Source: Diphasiastrum complanatum
Taxonomy: Eukaryota; Streptophyta; Lycopodiopsida; Lycopodiales; Lycopodiaceae
DNA: 64,000 nucleotides
NCBI GenBank assembly: GCA_029204225.1
Contig: CM055114.1
Coordinates: 13,206,144-13,270,143, forward strand
Direction of reading: 5' to 3'
The notes under the pieces are model-generated. The model saw nothing but the letters and a program-made list of their open reading frames with translations. It was not told the DNA's origin and made no database searches. A program made the translations under genes and the position numbers. Positions 46,161-57,960 of the stretch are shown in pieces (the first letter of the stretch is position 1; every line of letters begins with the position of its first letter).

Positions 46161-49100
46161 AATAAGTTGCTATGATCCTGACTCTCTTGGGTAGACTGGC
46201 ATTGACTAAGAAGCCAATGACAATCAACAAAATTCAAAAATAAAAAATGGACCATAATATGCAAGCAAAGCATAATAATGTAAACAAGAGTTACCAAGAC
46301 ATGGACTAAATACAAATACTAAAAACAAAGTGGAGTCCTTAGCTCCCCACTTCTTCAAATTCTATTATTAATAACTTTTAACATATAAAAGCTGAAATAC
46401 CAAAGAAAAAACCATAACTTTAAAATTGTTTAAACTTTTCTCAAGATTTCCTTAAACGACTAACTTGCTTAATTTGTAAACAAAAGCATCTCTACCAATA
46501 CAAAGACTACGTTATTGTAATCTGATTGCAGCCTTTTATCAAAAGTATCAACCAATAGCCTGGCTTATAGAAGGTCCAAAACTCTGCACTTATCACCGCT
46601 AGCTATACAATTAAGTTCACAAGTCTTTAGGATAGATTCCTCCACCATAAACGTTAAATCCTTTATCTAGAAAGCTCCCAAATCAGGAAGAAACAAGAAC
46701 AAATAAGTCATCAATCTATCTTCTAACCAGGGTTGATTTATGCAATAAGATGCAACAACTACCACAAGAAACTATTCTTTTCATAAATTAACATTCATCG
46801 GAGAAAAGATAAAAGTTTACTAGACGAACAGGTAAAAAACCTATCCTTTGTTGGAAAGAGAATCGCCTAGAGAAATATGCAGATTATCCAACAGAAAGTA
46901 GAGCCAAGAACAAACATCTTCAACATCAACGATTTTAAAGGCCGTTATTCTTTGAATATACATCTTGATTTTTGTTCTAAACTCTGAAGCCAACATAACG
47001 CAAAATGCAAAGTGACAAACTGATAGGAGAAACGCTTCATCAAGTGTCCTTTAGTTTATTCCTAAAAACATCTCAAATTAGCTTATTGATACAAAACTTC
47101 AAGTCTTCCAAATTAAATACAGTGTGTAGTGTATAGTGTCATGATGTCATAGCTTTGACTGGGTTTTCTCTTCTATCGTATGAAAAGCATTGAAAAACTT
47201 TATTACTTCTAAATCGTTTGAAATCTAGCGACAATTTATATTCAAAGCTCATTAGGAATACTAAGGAGTCAAGGCTTTATAGCAATTACTTAGCCATTTA
47301 GAAATATCTATCACTCACTTACTTGGGAGTCCATATTTTGGCAATACTTTGAGAAGTGCACTTATGACTGCTCGGAAAGGATCATTCTACCAACAATATT
47401 GGAGGGGCAATGCTTGTGACAACATTTCCAAGATTCTCCTTCAAAGTGTCATCTCTTTTATACATAGAATGTTAAGGCTACTCACGTCCATTTGATGACT
47501 CAAATGCAAACTTGATGACACTATTATTACTACTCATCCCATCATTGATAGGTTGTTTTATATAGCATGGGAAACAATTGACATGGTATGCTCTTAGGCA
47601 ATGCAATTCGTCATGTCTTCACTATGCCTCTCTCTCACTGACATCTCCGAAGTTAATCATTACATGCATAGAAAAATCCTCACTCCTCTTACACTAGATG
47701 AGCCTAGCTCGATCATCATAAAGTTAAGCCTGACCTTTCCCGTAAGCTTTCCCTTCCACGCGCGATCAAACTAAGTTGCTTCCGTTGCAAGATGCCTCAT
47801 GATCTATACTCATGGCTAGTCTAGAGTCTCCTCCCATGGCTTGACTGTGAGATTAGCTGATTATTGGAAATACCTGGAATATTCCAACTTTGTTCAATCT
47901 CAAAATAGCACAATGAGGAGAATTCTATTTTCCAATGCCCTGTCTACTACGAGATTCAAGAACATATTGTTGTGTAATTCAAGATTCCTCCTTAGTTTCC
48001 AAGTAAAAAATTAGCATGCTCAAGCTAGCGATCTATGGGCCTATGCCTTCGCGGCTTTCATTACCTATACCAACAATGCATAGCCCTACGCCAACAATCC
48101 ATTGTCATGTGCTTCGCGAATTAGGATTTTAGAAGAAGTGATCAAGCCATGCCACAAAGAAAAGCTACCTGACAATAAATCTCAGCTTGATCAAACCTAC
48201 ACATCTAACCAGGTCATCATGAAACTGGCAATCCTACTTAAAATAGATCATTGTGGTGATTAGGATCTTACATTGGTGGTTAGATTTAGGGCTTCTCACA
48301 AACCTTATGACACTTATACCATAGGTCCTTGACTACTTGAGGAACCACATCTACCAACAACAATTCAAAAGATGTATATATTTGCCTCATGGATGCATAT
48401 AGTTGTTGCAAAATAAGCCTTTGTTGGGAGTCAATCCCATGAAAAGTCTACTGGTTATTGTCATATGTGAAAGTCATGTGGTATAGTGCCAAGCACAAAG
48501 TAACCTCACCTAGGGATGACATCTACTCCCAATAAAATGTCATCCCACCCTATGGGTACTCTATAAAGGCCAACCTATGCAACAAAATCTCTAATTTGAT
48601 ACTGGATTCCCCTCAACATCTAACTGCTCTGAAAGGGTGGGAGTTTGCAACCTAAACTCGTAAGATCTAAATTGCCTCCTTTAGCATATTACAGACGTAA
48701 CATGGCTACTAATCAAGGCATTGTCATACACTATCACTCTATGTTAAAGTCATTTATAAGATAGGCCAAATCCACAAACCAACTATGTGACACTCTATTG
48801 TATCACTAGGTGGATCCTTCATGCACACCACCAAGTACAGGCACATAAAGCTCCAAGTCATTATCATCGTTTGAATCACGTGAATGGATAGCATTGGTTG
48901 CACTAGGTGGCTTCTTGTAATTTTCGCCTCTATGATCTAAACTCTTATGTTTGAAAAAAAGGTTCTCTTACATCTATACCATCAAAACAAGGTAGGTCTA
49001 AATATTCTAAACAGAACTATCCCAACAAAGGTACTAGAAAAACTAGTAGAAGTAGTAGTAGTGGCATATTTTTTTATGTGTAGGCCACGTAGCCTGTCTA

Positions 49101-49980
49101 GATATCGTAGACGATGATATCCACTGGTCGGCACGCTTATGTTGCAATGTGGTTGCCAAATGCATAGCTAATGCAAATGAAGAAGATCTGAATGATGCTT
49201 AGTCATAACTTTAACCTCGCAATCCAACTATACCATATGTCATAATAACCATGGAGGAAACAACGGTATTATTTGAACACATTAAACGTTAGATATGTTG
49301 TAGACTTTCTCTCCAACAAAGAAGCATGAACCAACAATCAGAACAAACTTCAACTCAAAGCTCTCTCTTGGATTCAAAGGAGCATATGTATATTAACAAC
49401 GTTAAGTGTTTTCACTTGGTTTCTAAGCTCTAGCTCTTATTTACAAACTACACCAAGCTTATTATATGTAAGCATTACAAGTAATGTATCAATTTTTTTC
49501 AAAACAATTGGCATGCAAGCTTAAGGAAATAGTTGTTGCAGCAAAGTAATTTTCTACATATCGTTTGTATATCAGGATTTCAATCACCCTCACCATTCCA
49601 TATTTCATAAAAGTGGTATGCTAATAGAAAAAGTTTCCAATAGAGAACGTGGATGATATCGTAAGAGTTCTCAAAGATGACGTACTATGGTGAAGATGGC
49701 AAGGAGTTCCAAATTATAAGATCCTAGCTAGTAGCATCAAAATAAGATTCACATCACAAGGATGCCTTCCAAACAAGACCTCTCTTCCAAGTGACATGGG
49801 GGAATCATATCCTCGACAAGTTGATTCTTTTATCGATTTCTAGGACTTGGAACATCCCATGAAACTGCTTTTGATACTAGACCTATACATATTTGCTCAT
49901 TCATAACATTTAAGATATAATTATGTTTGATTGCAATTAACTAAGAAGTTGAGGTGAAAATTTAGTGACAAAGTAGCTAG
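46160..49980. other. Intronic sequence with faint gag-like relics
   Basis: No intact gene. Two weak + strand phrases may be nucleocapsid remains: KLSCFRCKMPHDL (about 47770-47810) and a VGHVAC stretch after an Arg/Ser-rich run (about 49030-49110). Neither forms a full CX2CX4HX4C knuckle. Confidence 0.3.
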
Positions 49981-50020
49981 AAAGGCTCACCAATACTTTT
50001 CAATAGATAGATAGACTCAC

Positions 50021-50078
50021 CAATCTTTTTCCAATTTTTTCCCTTGAACCGTTGAACAGCACGACGTAATATCTCATC
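50021..50078 (-). CDS. MYB3R-like: MYB3R, hidden R1 exon
   Basis: A 58-nt exon: acceptor TTTTGCTAG, donor ATTG|GTGAGT. It encodes DEILRRAVQRFKGKNWKKI plus the first base of Ala, which the exon at 42679 completes. The sequence is the R1 helix 1-2 region of MYB3R (second Trp in KNWKKI). Phase, strand, order and sequence all fit, so it is part of the same gene 7.3 kb away. The first Trp of R1 and the N-terminus must lie further upstream (higher coordinates); I found no match between 50.1 and 53.3 kb. Confidence 0.93.
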
Positions 50079-51160
50079 CTAGCAAAATGTGAGAAACGTT
50101 GAGTAGTCAAAAGTTGATAGCTTCATTGTTAGTTATAGCAAGAAGTGCTAATAAAAACATGAAATATAGTAGATTTACACAAAAATACAATAATAAGCAT
50201 TCAAATTGAAGACTTACTTTTTTGAACATGATCAATAAGCATGAAATGTATTGTGACTTTTATTCCAGAATGAGCATTTAAAACTCCTTAAATGCCACCC
50301 AAAGTGTTCTATCCTCTTCAAGTATTTCATAATTTCTTATTCTATATATTCATGCATGTGTGTAAGTATTATTATTTACTGAAAACAAAAGGAATCTCTA
50401 AAAATCAAATATTAAGAATTGAGATTTTTTTAATTAAAAGCGCGAAATTAAACACTAGCGCTTATAAACCATTTTACATTATAGAACCAAAATAAAAACA
50501 AATTAAACCAAACTATATATACATACATACATTCCCAACATGCATACTGGAACGCGATGTAGAACGTGTTATGAAAAGTGTTTCAAGAAACGCAAATAGG
50601 AATTCCCAAAACGTGTTGTTTCTTTTTTGTAACTGTTATCTTTGATTTTTTATTCGATGCTTTAGCTAGCTAGTATTTAGCATTTTAAATTTTCTAAGCA
50701 CTTAAAAAAAATTGTATTCTATGCTGAAAATCATTTTTAAAAATTTTCTTTTCACATTTTAGCTAAAAAATGCTTTTATAAGAAAAAATCGAAGCTATAT
50801 ATATAAATCACAGATGCAACTAGTGATTAGTAAACACAAACAGAACATAAACTTTTATTTATAGCCTACGTAACTATTACTGGCTTAAACAATGTAATAA
50901 TTCCTAGTGACTACACTGAATGTCAACAGTTGGAATAATATAGGTATTATCGTAAATAAGCACTTGGTGATATGGTTGTCTTGAAAATGTTATGTGCATA
51001 ATTGTCGTTGAAATGTAAATCGGTAGCATGCAATTGTTCTTAGGAACCATATCACTACCTTAGAATAGTTTGCGATGGTTTATTATGGTTCAATAATGCT
51101 TTGTATTGCCCCTTCAGTATGCAGCCATCTCTTTTCAAAACAAAATGGAGTTTTATCTAT
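50079..51160. other. No recognised gene (probable MYB3R intron)
   Basis: AT-rich. Upstream of the R1 exon on the - strand; no further MYB3R exon seen. Confidence 0.4.
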
Positions 51161-51312
51161 AGGGGAAAAGAATTTTGGATGGATAGGTCGAACAATCGGA
51201 TCGGAACGATCCTACTACTACGCGGAAGCAGTGGCTGTCGGGGAAAAGAGTTTTGGATGGATAGGTCGAACAATCGGATCGGAACGATCCTACTACTACG
51301 CGGAAGCAGTGG
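51161..51312 (+). repeat. Tandem duplication, about 77 bp x 2
   Basis: GGGGAAAAGA(A/G)TTTTGGATGG, AGGTCGAACAATCGGATCGG and ACTACGCGGAAGCAGTGG occur in order twice, at about 51161-51237 and 51239-51313. The unit contains GATCGGAACGATC, itself a short inverted repeat (GATCG/CGATC). Confidence 0.9.
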
Positions 51313-51399
51313 TCGACTGATTCCCTCGATGCGTGCACTACTAAAACAACAAGCAAACACAAAATAGAGCTTAATTGCGTTTATGCGGAAGCGGAAGAG

Positions 51400-52171
51400 C
51401 AGACAGTCAGACAAAGCAATAAGAGAGTCAGACAAAAAGCGAAAAGCATGCCACACTGACATAATCTGAACGCAAAACCAGACAGTAATTTATTCAGATT
51501 GAATGTATAGAAATACAAGTCGGATGATGCTGGTGAGCACGAGACAATAGCGGATGAAACCGCGTGCTCACAAAGCTAACTACGATCTGTAACAGCTATG
51601 AACTTATTCTGACAATCAGTCTGAAAGAAAGAATCAATGCGTGAAAGCATCTACTGTGTTTGTCTCTGATAAGTTGTCGTCTCAGCATCTATAAGCGCTT
51701 GTGCATATATAAATCAGCCTATCTCGTATGGTTGAAATCTCCTCATCATTAATTGATTATAATGATCAACAATATAGAATACAAGAAGGTGGCGTGGAGT
51801 CGTTGTGCTGTCTGGAATAGATCGTGGTTGTTGCTGTCATTGTCCAAGTAGTTGCACAGTACAAGAAGTGGGTGTGAGAAAGCTTCGACTATTCGGAGTC
51901 GAGCTTGTCGCTACCGACAGTCAATAAGCTCGGGATAGTTGTTTGACGTCGATAGTCGGTTGAGTCGATAAGTCGGACTCCTCGATAAGTCGGCCAAGTC
52001 AGGCTTCCCCAATAGTTCGGCCAACTCCGACAAGTCGGACTGCCACTCTCTTGCCTGTCTTCGATAATAGAGTGTTTCTGCAAACTGTGCGACAATGCAT
52101 GTAAAACTGCAACAATATGAATGGAACTAGATTAACATGGGATATAGGAGAGTAGAGGAATAAATCCAACA
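51400..52171 (-). mobile_element. Copia LTR copy 2
   Basis: On the - strand begins TGTTGGATTTATTCC at 52171, like copy 1 at 30390, and shares the CGCACAGTTTGCA-type and CACGCGGTTTCATC...CTATTGTCTCGTGCTC blocks. Probably a solo LTR or the edge of an element; its 3' end (near 51.4 kb) is not fixed. A GTCGGACTTATCGACTC-type region at 51890-52040 has repeated CGATAAGTCGG phrases. Confidence 0.6.
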
Positions 52172-52871
52172 TTATCAGCTATACAGAATGTGACCATCTA
52201 TGTCACTCCCAAGCAAGCATTTGCTATAGCTCAATAGGGTATAATATATTTCGATACAGTTTGTTGTGGTTCAGTAGGGTTTGCTACAATTTCGTAGGGG
52301 GGTATGATTTAGTACGGTTCATTGTGGTTCAGTGATGAAGTACACATTAGTTTTTTATTCATGTTAGTTGGTTGTGGTCTAGTAGGGTCTTCTACAGTTC
52401 GTAGGGTTTGATATGGTTCAATACGCTTCATTGTGCTTCAGTAGCGTTCAGTACATATGGTTCAATACACATTAGGCTTTCATGTCAGTTCAGTCATGAC
52501 TTTTCTATTTAGCTTTCGCAAGCTGATGCCACTTGGGTCATAACTATATGTGCTCACCTAACTGATCATAATCGAAACTAAACTACAAAAAACACATTTA
52601 ATCTTAATCCTCTATTATTTCTCTTTCTAGCGATACCCATATTGCATGTATATATAGAGAAAAATTTAGAAAATCACAATTCATGGATTTTCACTAATGA
52701 TTCGCAAATGTGAATTGATTTTATGTTTTTCAGAACAAACGATATTAGTGGTATGTTTTGTTTTCTTTGGTTGTAAAATTTTTGAGGTAGTCTAGATTTT
52801 GTTATGTTAAACTCTTTCTTTTGGATTTTCAAAAAAGAAATTCTAAAAAATAGGGTAACTATGAATATATA

Positions 52872-52873
<2 letters not shown>
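52172..52873. repeat. GGTTCAGTA/GGGTTTG-rich region, no gene
   Basis: Between 52220 and 52480 phrases of the type TGGTTCAGTAGGGTTTG recur loosely (52265, 52320, 52385, 52410, 52430). No coding motif. Confidence 0.5.

Positions 52874-52928
<55 letters not shown>
52874..52928 (+). repeat. (CT)n microsatellite, 55 bp
   Basis: Uninterrupted CT repeat. Confidence 0.99.
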
Positions 52929-52930
<2 letters not shown>

Positions 52931-53281
52931 CGCAACCATCTTCATTTCCTCACTGTTTCCATCTCCATCCAACTCTCACTTCTTTCTAGTTTTCTATGTG
53001 GCTAGATCTACCTTTCATGTGCATGTCACTTTCTTGCATCACTTTTAGCTACTCCAAGCTTGTTTCTCAAGATTTCATTGCTGCTATCCTTTTGCGATAG
53101 ATCCTCAATAGTTTGAGTTTTGTAAATTTGATTTTTTCGATCTCAAAATTTTCACACTCTGTAAAATCCGTACAGTCCGTACGTATCCGTACCATACCAC
53201 TTCTGCTTTGTTCTACTTTCATTCGTAGCTAGTTTATAGCATTTTACGGCCATGTCCTCCTATGGATGATGCTCCTGCTGT

Positions 53282-53688
53282 TGTTGAAAAGTAATGCCTA
53301 TTTTACCCCTTTGGCTAAGCACTAGTTAAGTTGTAAGTTGTACGTAACTCATGGGGCATGTTTTAATTAAACATGAGACCCCCCTTTTGTAAGTTGAGTA
53401 AATTAGTGCAAGTGGCCCACTTGGTCAAGTAGCTCACTCCTATGGTTGACACCTAGACTTTCCATGCATGTAAAGGAGGTGCTTGCCTCACAAGGGATTT
53501 GGAGGACCCACGCCCTCCTCTCTTCTCTCTCTCTAGCAGTTCATTTCTTCTTCTAACTTTTGAGTTTGTGAGGTGCTTATGCAATTCTCCTTGTGTGTGA
53601 TGTTTGCCATAGCTATGTTTCTCAAGCTTTCATAGTTGATCTAGTATTGAAGTTAAGATACTCCATAGCTAGGTCTTGCAAATCATCA
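53282..53688 (+). mobile_element. LTR of a retrotransposon (copia type)
   Basis: Starts TGTTGAAAAG and ends CA directly before a perfect primer site, giving a 407-bp LTR. Internal sequence follows for only about 200 bp before the composite repeat begins near 53905, so the element is truncated. No second LTR in the window. Confidence 0.7.
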
Positions 53689-53700
53689 TGGTATCAGAGC
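53689..53700 (+). other. Primer-binding site, perfect match
   Basis: TGGTATCAGAGC, complementary to the 3' end of plant initiator Met tRNA, at the LTR boundary. Confidence 0.85.
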
Positions 53701-53904
53701 AGGTTGTCTAGCCTGTGAGTCTGTGAGTGAGAGAAACTTCAGTGCTCACTGCTCAGATTCTTGAGAAGATTCTCATCTTCTACAAGCACCTCAATCTTGA
53801 AAGAGGGCAGTTTTGATCTACAGGAGTCAGATCAAGTTGAGTCTTGCACTATTGGAGAGCTATTGGCAAGGAGAGTGGGATGATCCAAAAACTTTCTAAC
53901 ATTC

Positions 53905-54520
53905 TCAGCGTTACTTTAGACTCTTGGTGAGATACAACTGGAAAGCATGGATATGCTCAGGAGTATGGACAGCAGTGCGTGACATATCTTACTCTGTAAG
54001 GGTCACCTGGGTTAGTATAGCATGGATTTACTATGACACCAGCACACGTGTCCACACCAGGTCTTTTGGCTAAGTAGAACTTTAACGGTTAAGACTTTTC
54101 ATACTCTTCTTTGTTTAAAACGAACTGATATGGACCAATTGCCCGTAAGCTGATTTAATCAGCATGGCACTCGCCCTGAAATGGTCATAGAACGGCTTGG
54201 CCTATCGCTAAAACAACGTTTGATTGGGAATACTGGACTATGTTTTAAAATGCTATTCAAAGTTGTTAAGTAGTATAACTTCTTTTGGACATGAATAACA
54301 ACTGACGCTCAGCTATGACACTTGTCTTCCTCACTGAACCGTGCGGTTTTGTTTTGTGGGATGGTGGCAGGTATCAGCTGGACGTCTTGAAAGTGGTTAT
54401 GCTTTATGGTGCTTGATAGTACTGTATTTTACTTTTCAGCTATACTTTACCTTGTTGGATTATGAATAAAGGCTTTAAAAGATTTCAATCTTGCTTTGTC
54501 AAGAGGAACTAAGTGCAGTT
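53905..54520 (+). repeat. Composite repeat (H3 hairpins and body), + copy 3
   Basis: Contains a simple AGCAT/ATGCT hairpin (within 53937-53964) and a decayed H3 hairpin at 54007-54042 (distal CTGG/CCAG kept, middle GTTAG against ATGAC broken). The body follows through GGCTTGGCCTATCGCTAAAA, ACTGACGCTCAGC, GTGGGATGGTGGCAGGTATC and ATGAATAAAGGCTT to GCAGTTTT and a short CT run (54523-54538). Confidence 0.85.
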
Positions 54521-54538
54521 TTGTATCTCTCTCTCTCT

Positions 54539-54854
54539 ATCGCTAAAACAACGTTTGATTGGGAATACTGGACTATGTTTTTAAAATGCTATTCAAAGTT
54601 GTTAAGTAGTATAACTTCTTTTGGACATGAATAACAACTGACGCTCAGCTATGACACTTGTCTTCCTCACTGAACCGTGCGGTTTTGTTTTGTGGGATGG
54701 TGGCAGGTATCAGCTGGACGTCTTGAAAGTGGTTATGCTTTATGGTGCTTGATAGTACTGTATTTTACTTTTCAGCTATACTTTACCTTGTTGGATTATG
54801 AATAAAGGCTTTAAAAGATTTCAATCTTGCTTTGTCAAGAGGAACTAAGTGCAG

Positions 54855-54858
<4 letters not shown>
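54539..54858 (+). repeat. Composite-repeat body, tandem second copy
   Basis: Almost identical to 54211-54520, starting at TATCGCTAAAACAACG and ending at GCAGTTTT. Both copies end at a CT run, so the duplication breakpoints lie in or next to (CT)n. Confidence 0.93.

Positions 54859-54935
<77 letters not shown>
54859..54935 (+). repeat. (CT)n tail, 77 bp
   Basis: Uninterrupted CT directly after the composite-repeat body. Confidence 0.99.
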
Positions 54936-54937
<2 letters not shown>

Positions 54938-55296
54938 AGAGTCACAATAAGCTACCGAATGATCTTCGTGTCAGCCATTACAAAACTAAGAGCTAGTTTC
55001 GAGTACACAGTTATCACCGCAATTGTTTCATGCTCGTCATTCACCCGACCTTCTAAATTGATTTATTGTCTTATTGCATTCAGAATAATATCAGTGTGTA
55101 TGCTATGCTACTCTGCTTTATCGTTTTGTGACTGCTCTTTTATTGTTTTGTCTGAACTGTCTTCTTATCCACCATTGTATGATCCTTTTGAGTAGTTAAA
55201 TTTCAGAACTCTAGTTGAAGTTGGTAAGAAATTGGAAATGTAAGGTTGTCCTAACTAGAGCTAGTGCAACTGCTAGAGAGTAAAGACAATTGTTAT

Positions 55297-55317
55297 AGAG
55301 AGAGAGAGAGAGAGAGA
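55297..55317 (-). repeat. Short (GA)n at the 3' end of the LINE
   Basis: CT on the LINE strand, just after the last coding frame of the LINE. Confidence 0.9.
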
Positions 55318-55363
55318 AAGTATTGATGCCCACAACCCAGGCCAGGTGGAGAATAAGTACATA

Positions 55364-56290
55364 TCAGCGAAAGCAAGTGTGAAGTGTCCGCTGAGTGGAG
55401 TGTACAGTGGGCCCTGATGGAGGCAAGTGGCGACTACATCTGGGCTTTTTCCGCGGTGGCACAGGGATAGGAATCTCATCATCGGAATCATCAGCATGTG
55501 CTCGAGTCCGAAAGAAGCCAGTGAGAAGCAGCTGCTGGGAGTCTAACCCCAGGTGATCTGGTACAGGCATATGAGACAGACGGAGAGTAAGCATCTCACG
55601 AACAAGAAGTCCCAAGCAACGAGCATCAGGATAGGAGACAAAACTGTGAAGGATATGCGGGCGGTCGCGAAAGAGACAATAATACCTCCCCCATATCTCA
55701 TAATACAACGGACATCCTGAGGAGGAAATGGGCTTCATCTTCCACCCCCTGCAACGAGCACAAGCAACATAGACGATGCTCACGTGGGATATCCCATGCA
55801 CAACGGGCCTCAATAGCAAGCTGATGAGAGGAAATGCGCAACTACCCAAGACGATAGTGCAGGCCGTGTTATAGGGGCTGTGAGAGATAGAGCGGCAACA
55901 ATGGCAAACCAGAAGGATCCAGAGAGAGGAAGTGTGTCTGTTAATAGCTCAGTCGAGTGCGGGAAGGTGGGAGGGAGCTCCAAGTCTGCTGCATATATCG
56001 ACGGAATAAATAGCCTCAGATATATAATGCATACCACGAGGAAGATGCATGAAAGAGATGCCCAGATGTCGTAAGAGATCAGACGCCTGTTGGTACCAGG
56101 AAAGCTTGGCATGGGAATCAGCTAGGACACGTGAAGAAGTAACCGCAGCAACTATGTATCTATCCGGGTGAGAAAGAATTGATAATTGTGAAGGCTCTGT
56201 CGATTGGTGTTGAAAATCATGATCTTCGTCTTTTTTAAGTTAACAGAGAGACCCCAAGCAGCACAAAACCAATGTAAGACCTGTAAGTGA
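55364..56290 (-). pseudogene. LINE C-terminal region
   Basis: Thumb-like FCAAWGLSVNLKKTKIM (about 56260-56200), then broken frames, then ORF 55849-55364 with CARCRGW and CPLYYEIWGRYYCLF, the Cys/His domain (C..C ... CPLY..IR pattern) found at the C-terminus of many plant and animal LINE polyproteins. The His expected between the Cys pairs is not obvious. Thought to help bind element RNA. At least three frame changes. Confidence 0.8.
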
Positions 56291-56292
56291 CA

Positions 56293-57175
56293 CTACAACC
56301 CTTCTGGTGATGGAGAAAGCAGGACAATGTCATCAGCATAAGGCAAAATGGGGATGAGCAAATGAGCCAGCGGGCAACCATCTCCACCTTCTTCACGAAT
56401 GAGGCACTCAAGATCATCAATATAAAGTGCAAATAGCAGAGGGGACAGTGGACAGCCTTGCTTGACACCAACAGTGCTACGTATGGGAGAAGACAAATCA
56501 GTACCCAGCCGAATACGTGCTAGAACTCTCTCATACAGAGCAACCATTGTCGCGAGAATAGAGTCGGAAAAGCCAAGCTGACGTAATCTACTGATCAAAA
56601 GATGATGGGGAACGGTATCAAAGGCCTTAGAGATATCAACGAAACAAGCAAATACCTTCTTGCCCATATGCTTTGCCTCCTCAATGATAGTACGTAGGGT
56701 GAGGACATGATCAAGAGTGATGCAGTCGCATACAATAGTCAAGAATCAGCCTCTGCCGAAACGAAGTTCTGGAGAATAGTGGCATACAACTTGGCCATGG
56801 TATGACCAATCATCATAGTGCGACAGTTGTGGACATTCATGGCATTGCCTACTTTAAGAATGGGGTGAAGGAGATTGGCGGCCCAAGGTATGGGGAAACC
56901 ATCAACGACAGAGCGGTTGAAATAGCGGGCCAGGAAAGGGGAGGCGAGTTTGGCAACTGGTTTGAGGAGCTCGGCTGAAAGGAGGTGAATGTCAGACGTA
57001 CGATTGTTCTTGAGTTTGCAGATGGTGGCTTCAACCATGTCAGGAGCAAAGAGGTCACAGTGGGTAGGACGAGAAGAAAGAGAGATGGAAGGGTGAGCAC
57101 TTGTAAAACGTCTCCCAAGACCTCCAATAGAGAATGAGCGTAAAGAACACAATAAAGGAGTGCAGTGGACGAAAC
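56293..57175 (-). pseudogene. LINE reverse transcriptase
   Basis: ORF 57152-56739 holds RT blocks 0-2 (AANLLHPILKVGNAMN, then GHTMAKLYATIL). ORF 56742-56293 continues with DHVLTLRTIIEEAK, FVDISKAFDTVPH (catalytic Asp block A), GVKQGCPLSPLLFALYIDDL (block B), and YADDIVLL (catalytic block C). The join between the two ORFs lacks the usual RAGFR-type block, so a small deletion is likely. Blocks A to C are intact, but the protein as a whole is broken. Confidence 0.93.
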
Positions 57176-57235
57176 CGTCCCAACCAATCCTAGATTGTCT
57201 GATCTAGCCCCGAGCACTAGGGAGTATGGCAAGTC

Positions 57236-57560
57236 TCAATGATAGTAAGCGCTTACCAATCCGACAGCATAACGGCCGCAGACTCTCAATGAATCAAATG
57301 GACACAAGATGGGGTATATATAGAGAGAAGCCCCTCCCCTGCCTGTCCATGCAATGAATCCACATGTAAGTGTGCTATTCCATGCTAACTCCCATGCATG
57401 TCCACTGCATGTAGGTACCCCTAACTCATAATAGCAAAGACCCATGCATAGACACAGTGCATGTACATCCTATCCCATACTAGGATGCAACACACATGCC
57501 TATACCGCATGCAGGCATAGCCTAAGGTCCTACTTAGCTATTACCCAAATTAGGCCTGGC
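57236..57560. mobile_element. Possible insertion in the LINE, with TATA-like box
   Basis: Interrupts the LINE between endonuclease and RT frames. On the - strand a TATATATA box (about 57313-57320) is followed by GC-rich sequence; CATGCATG-type phrases recur at 57348-57450. It could be an LTR or the LINE's own spacer; ends and target duplication not found. Confidence 0.35.
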
Positions 57561-57960
57561 CGCTACATCTAAGGTAGCCACCTAATGGTACAAACCCCCC
57601 ATTAGGGCCGTAACAACTTGTGTATAGGTTGGTTGCATAGTCGACCCAGGATTGAAGAGAGATGGGTGCAATGGATAGGGGCTTATGAAGAAAGATCTTC
57701 AAAAAAGTAGTCGAGGAAGCAGAGTGGAGGGAGCGAAGGAGGTAGGAGGAACGAGAAGAAAAGTAGGCCACTTTCTTTTTACGGAGAAGGGATCGAAGTT
57801 GCTTTTCCACGGCATAGGCCTGGGATTGATGAGGAGGTATACGATAGCAGATGGGGCGAACAAAGAGGGAAGGTGGAGGAGAAGGCGGACTTGGCGCTGG
57901 GGAGAAGGAGAGGTAGAGCAGAGAGTGATCACCGAGCACCGGAGTAGAGATGGTGAAGGA

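Larger units (their letters stand above)
42680..50020 (-). other. MYB3R intron within repeat R1, 7.3 kb
   Basis: Runs from donor ATTG|GTGAGT (50020) to acceptor CTCAG (42680). It holds (CT)n at 43004-43060, a copia RT/RNase H piece and LTR (43.1-45.4 kb) and a copia integrase C-terminal piece (45.5-46.2 kb), all on the + strand, antisense to the gene. Confidence 0.85.
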
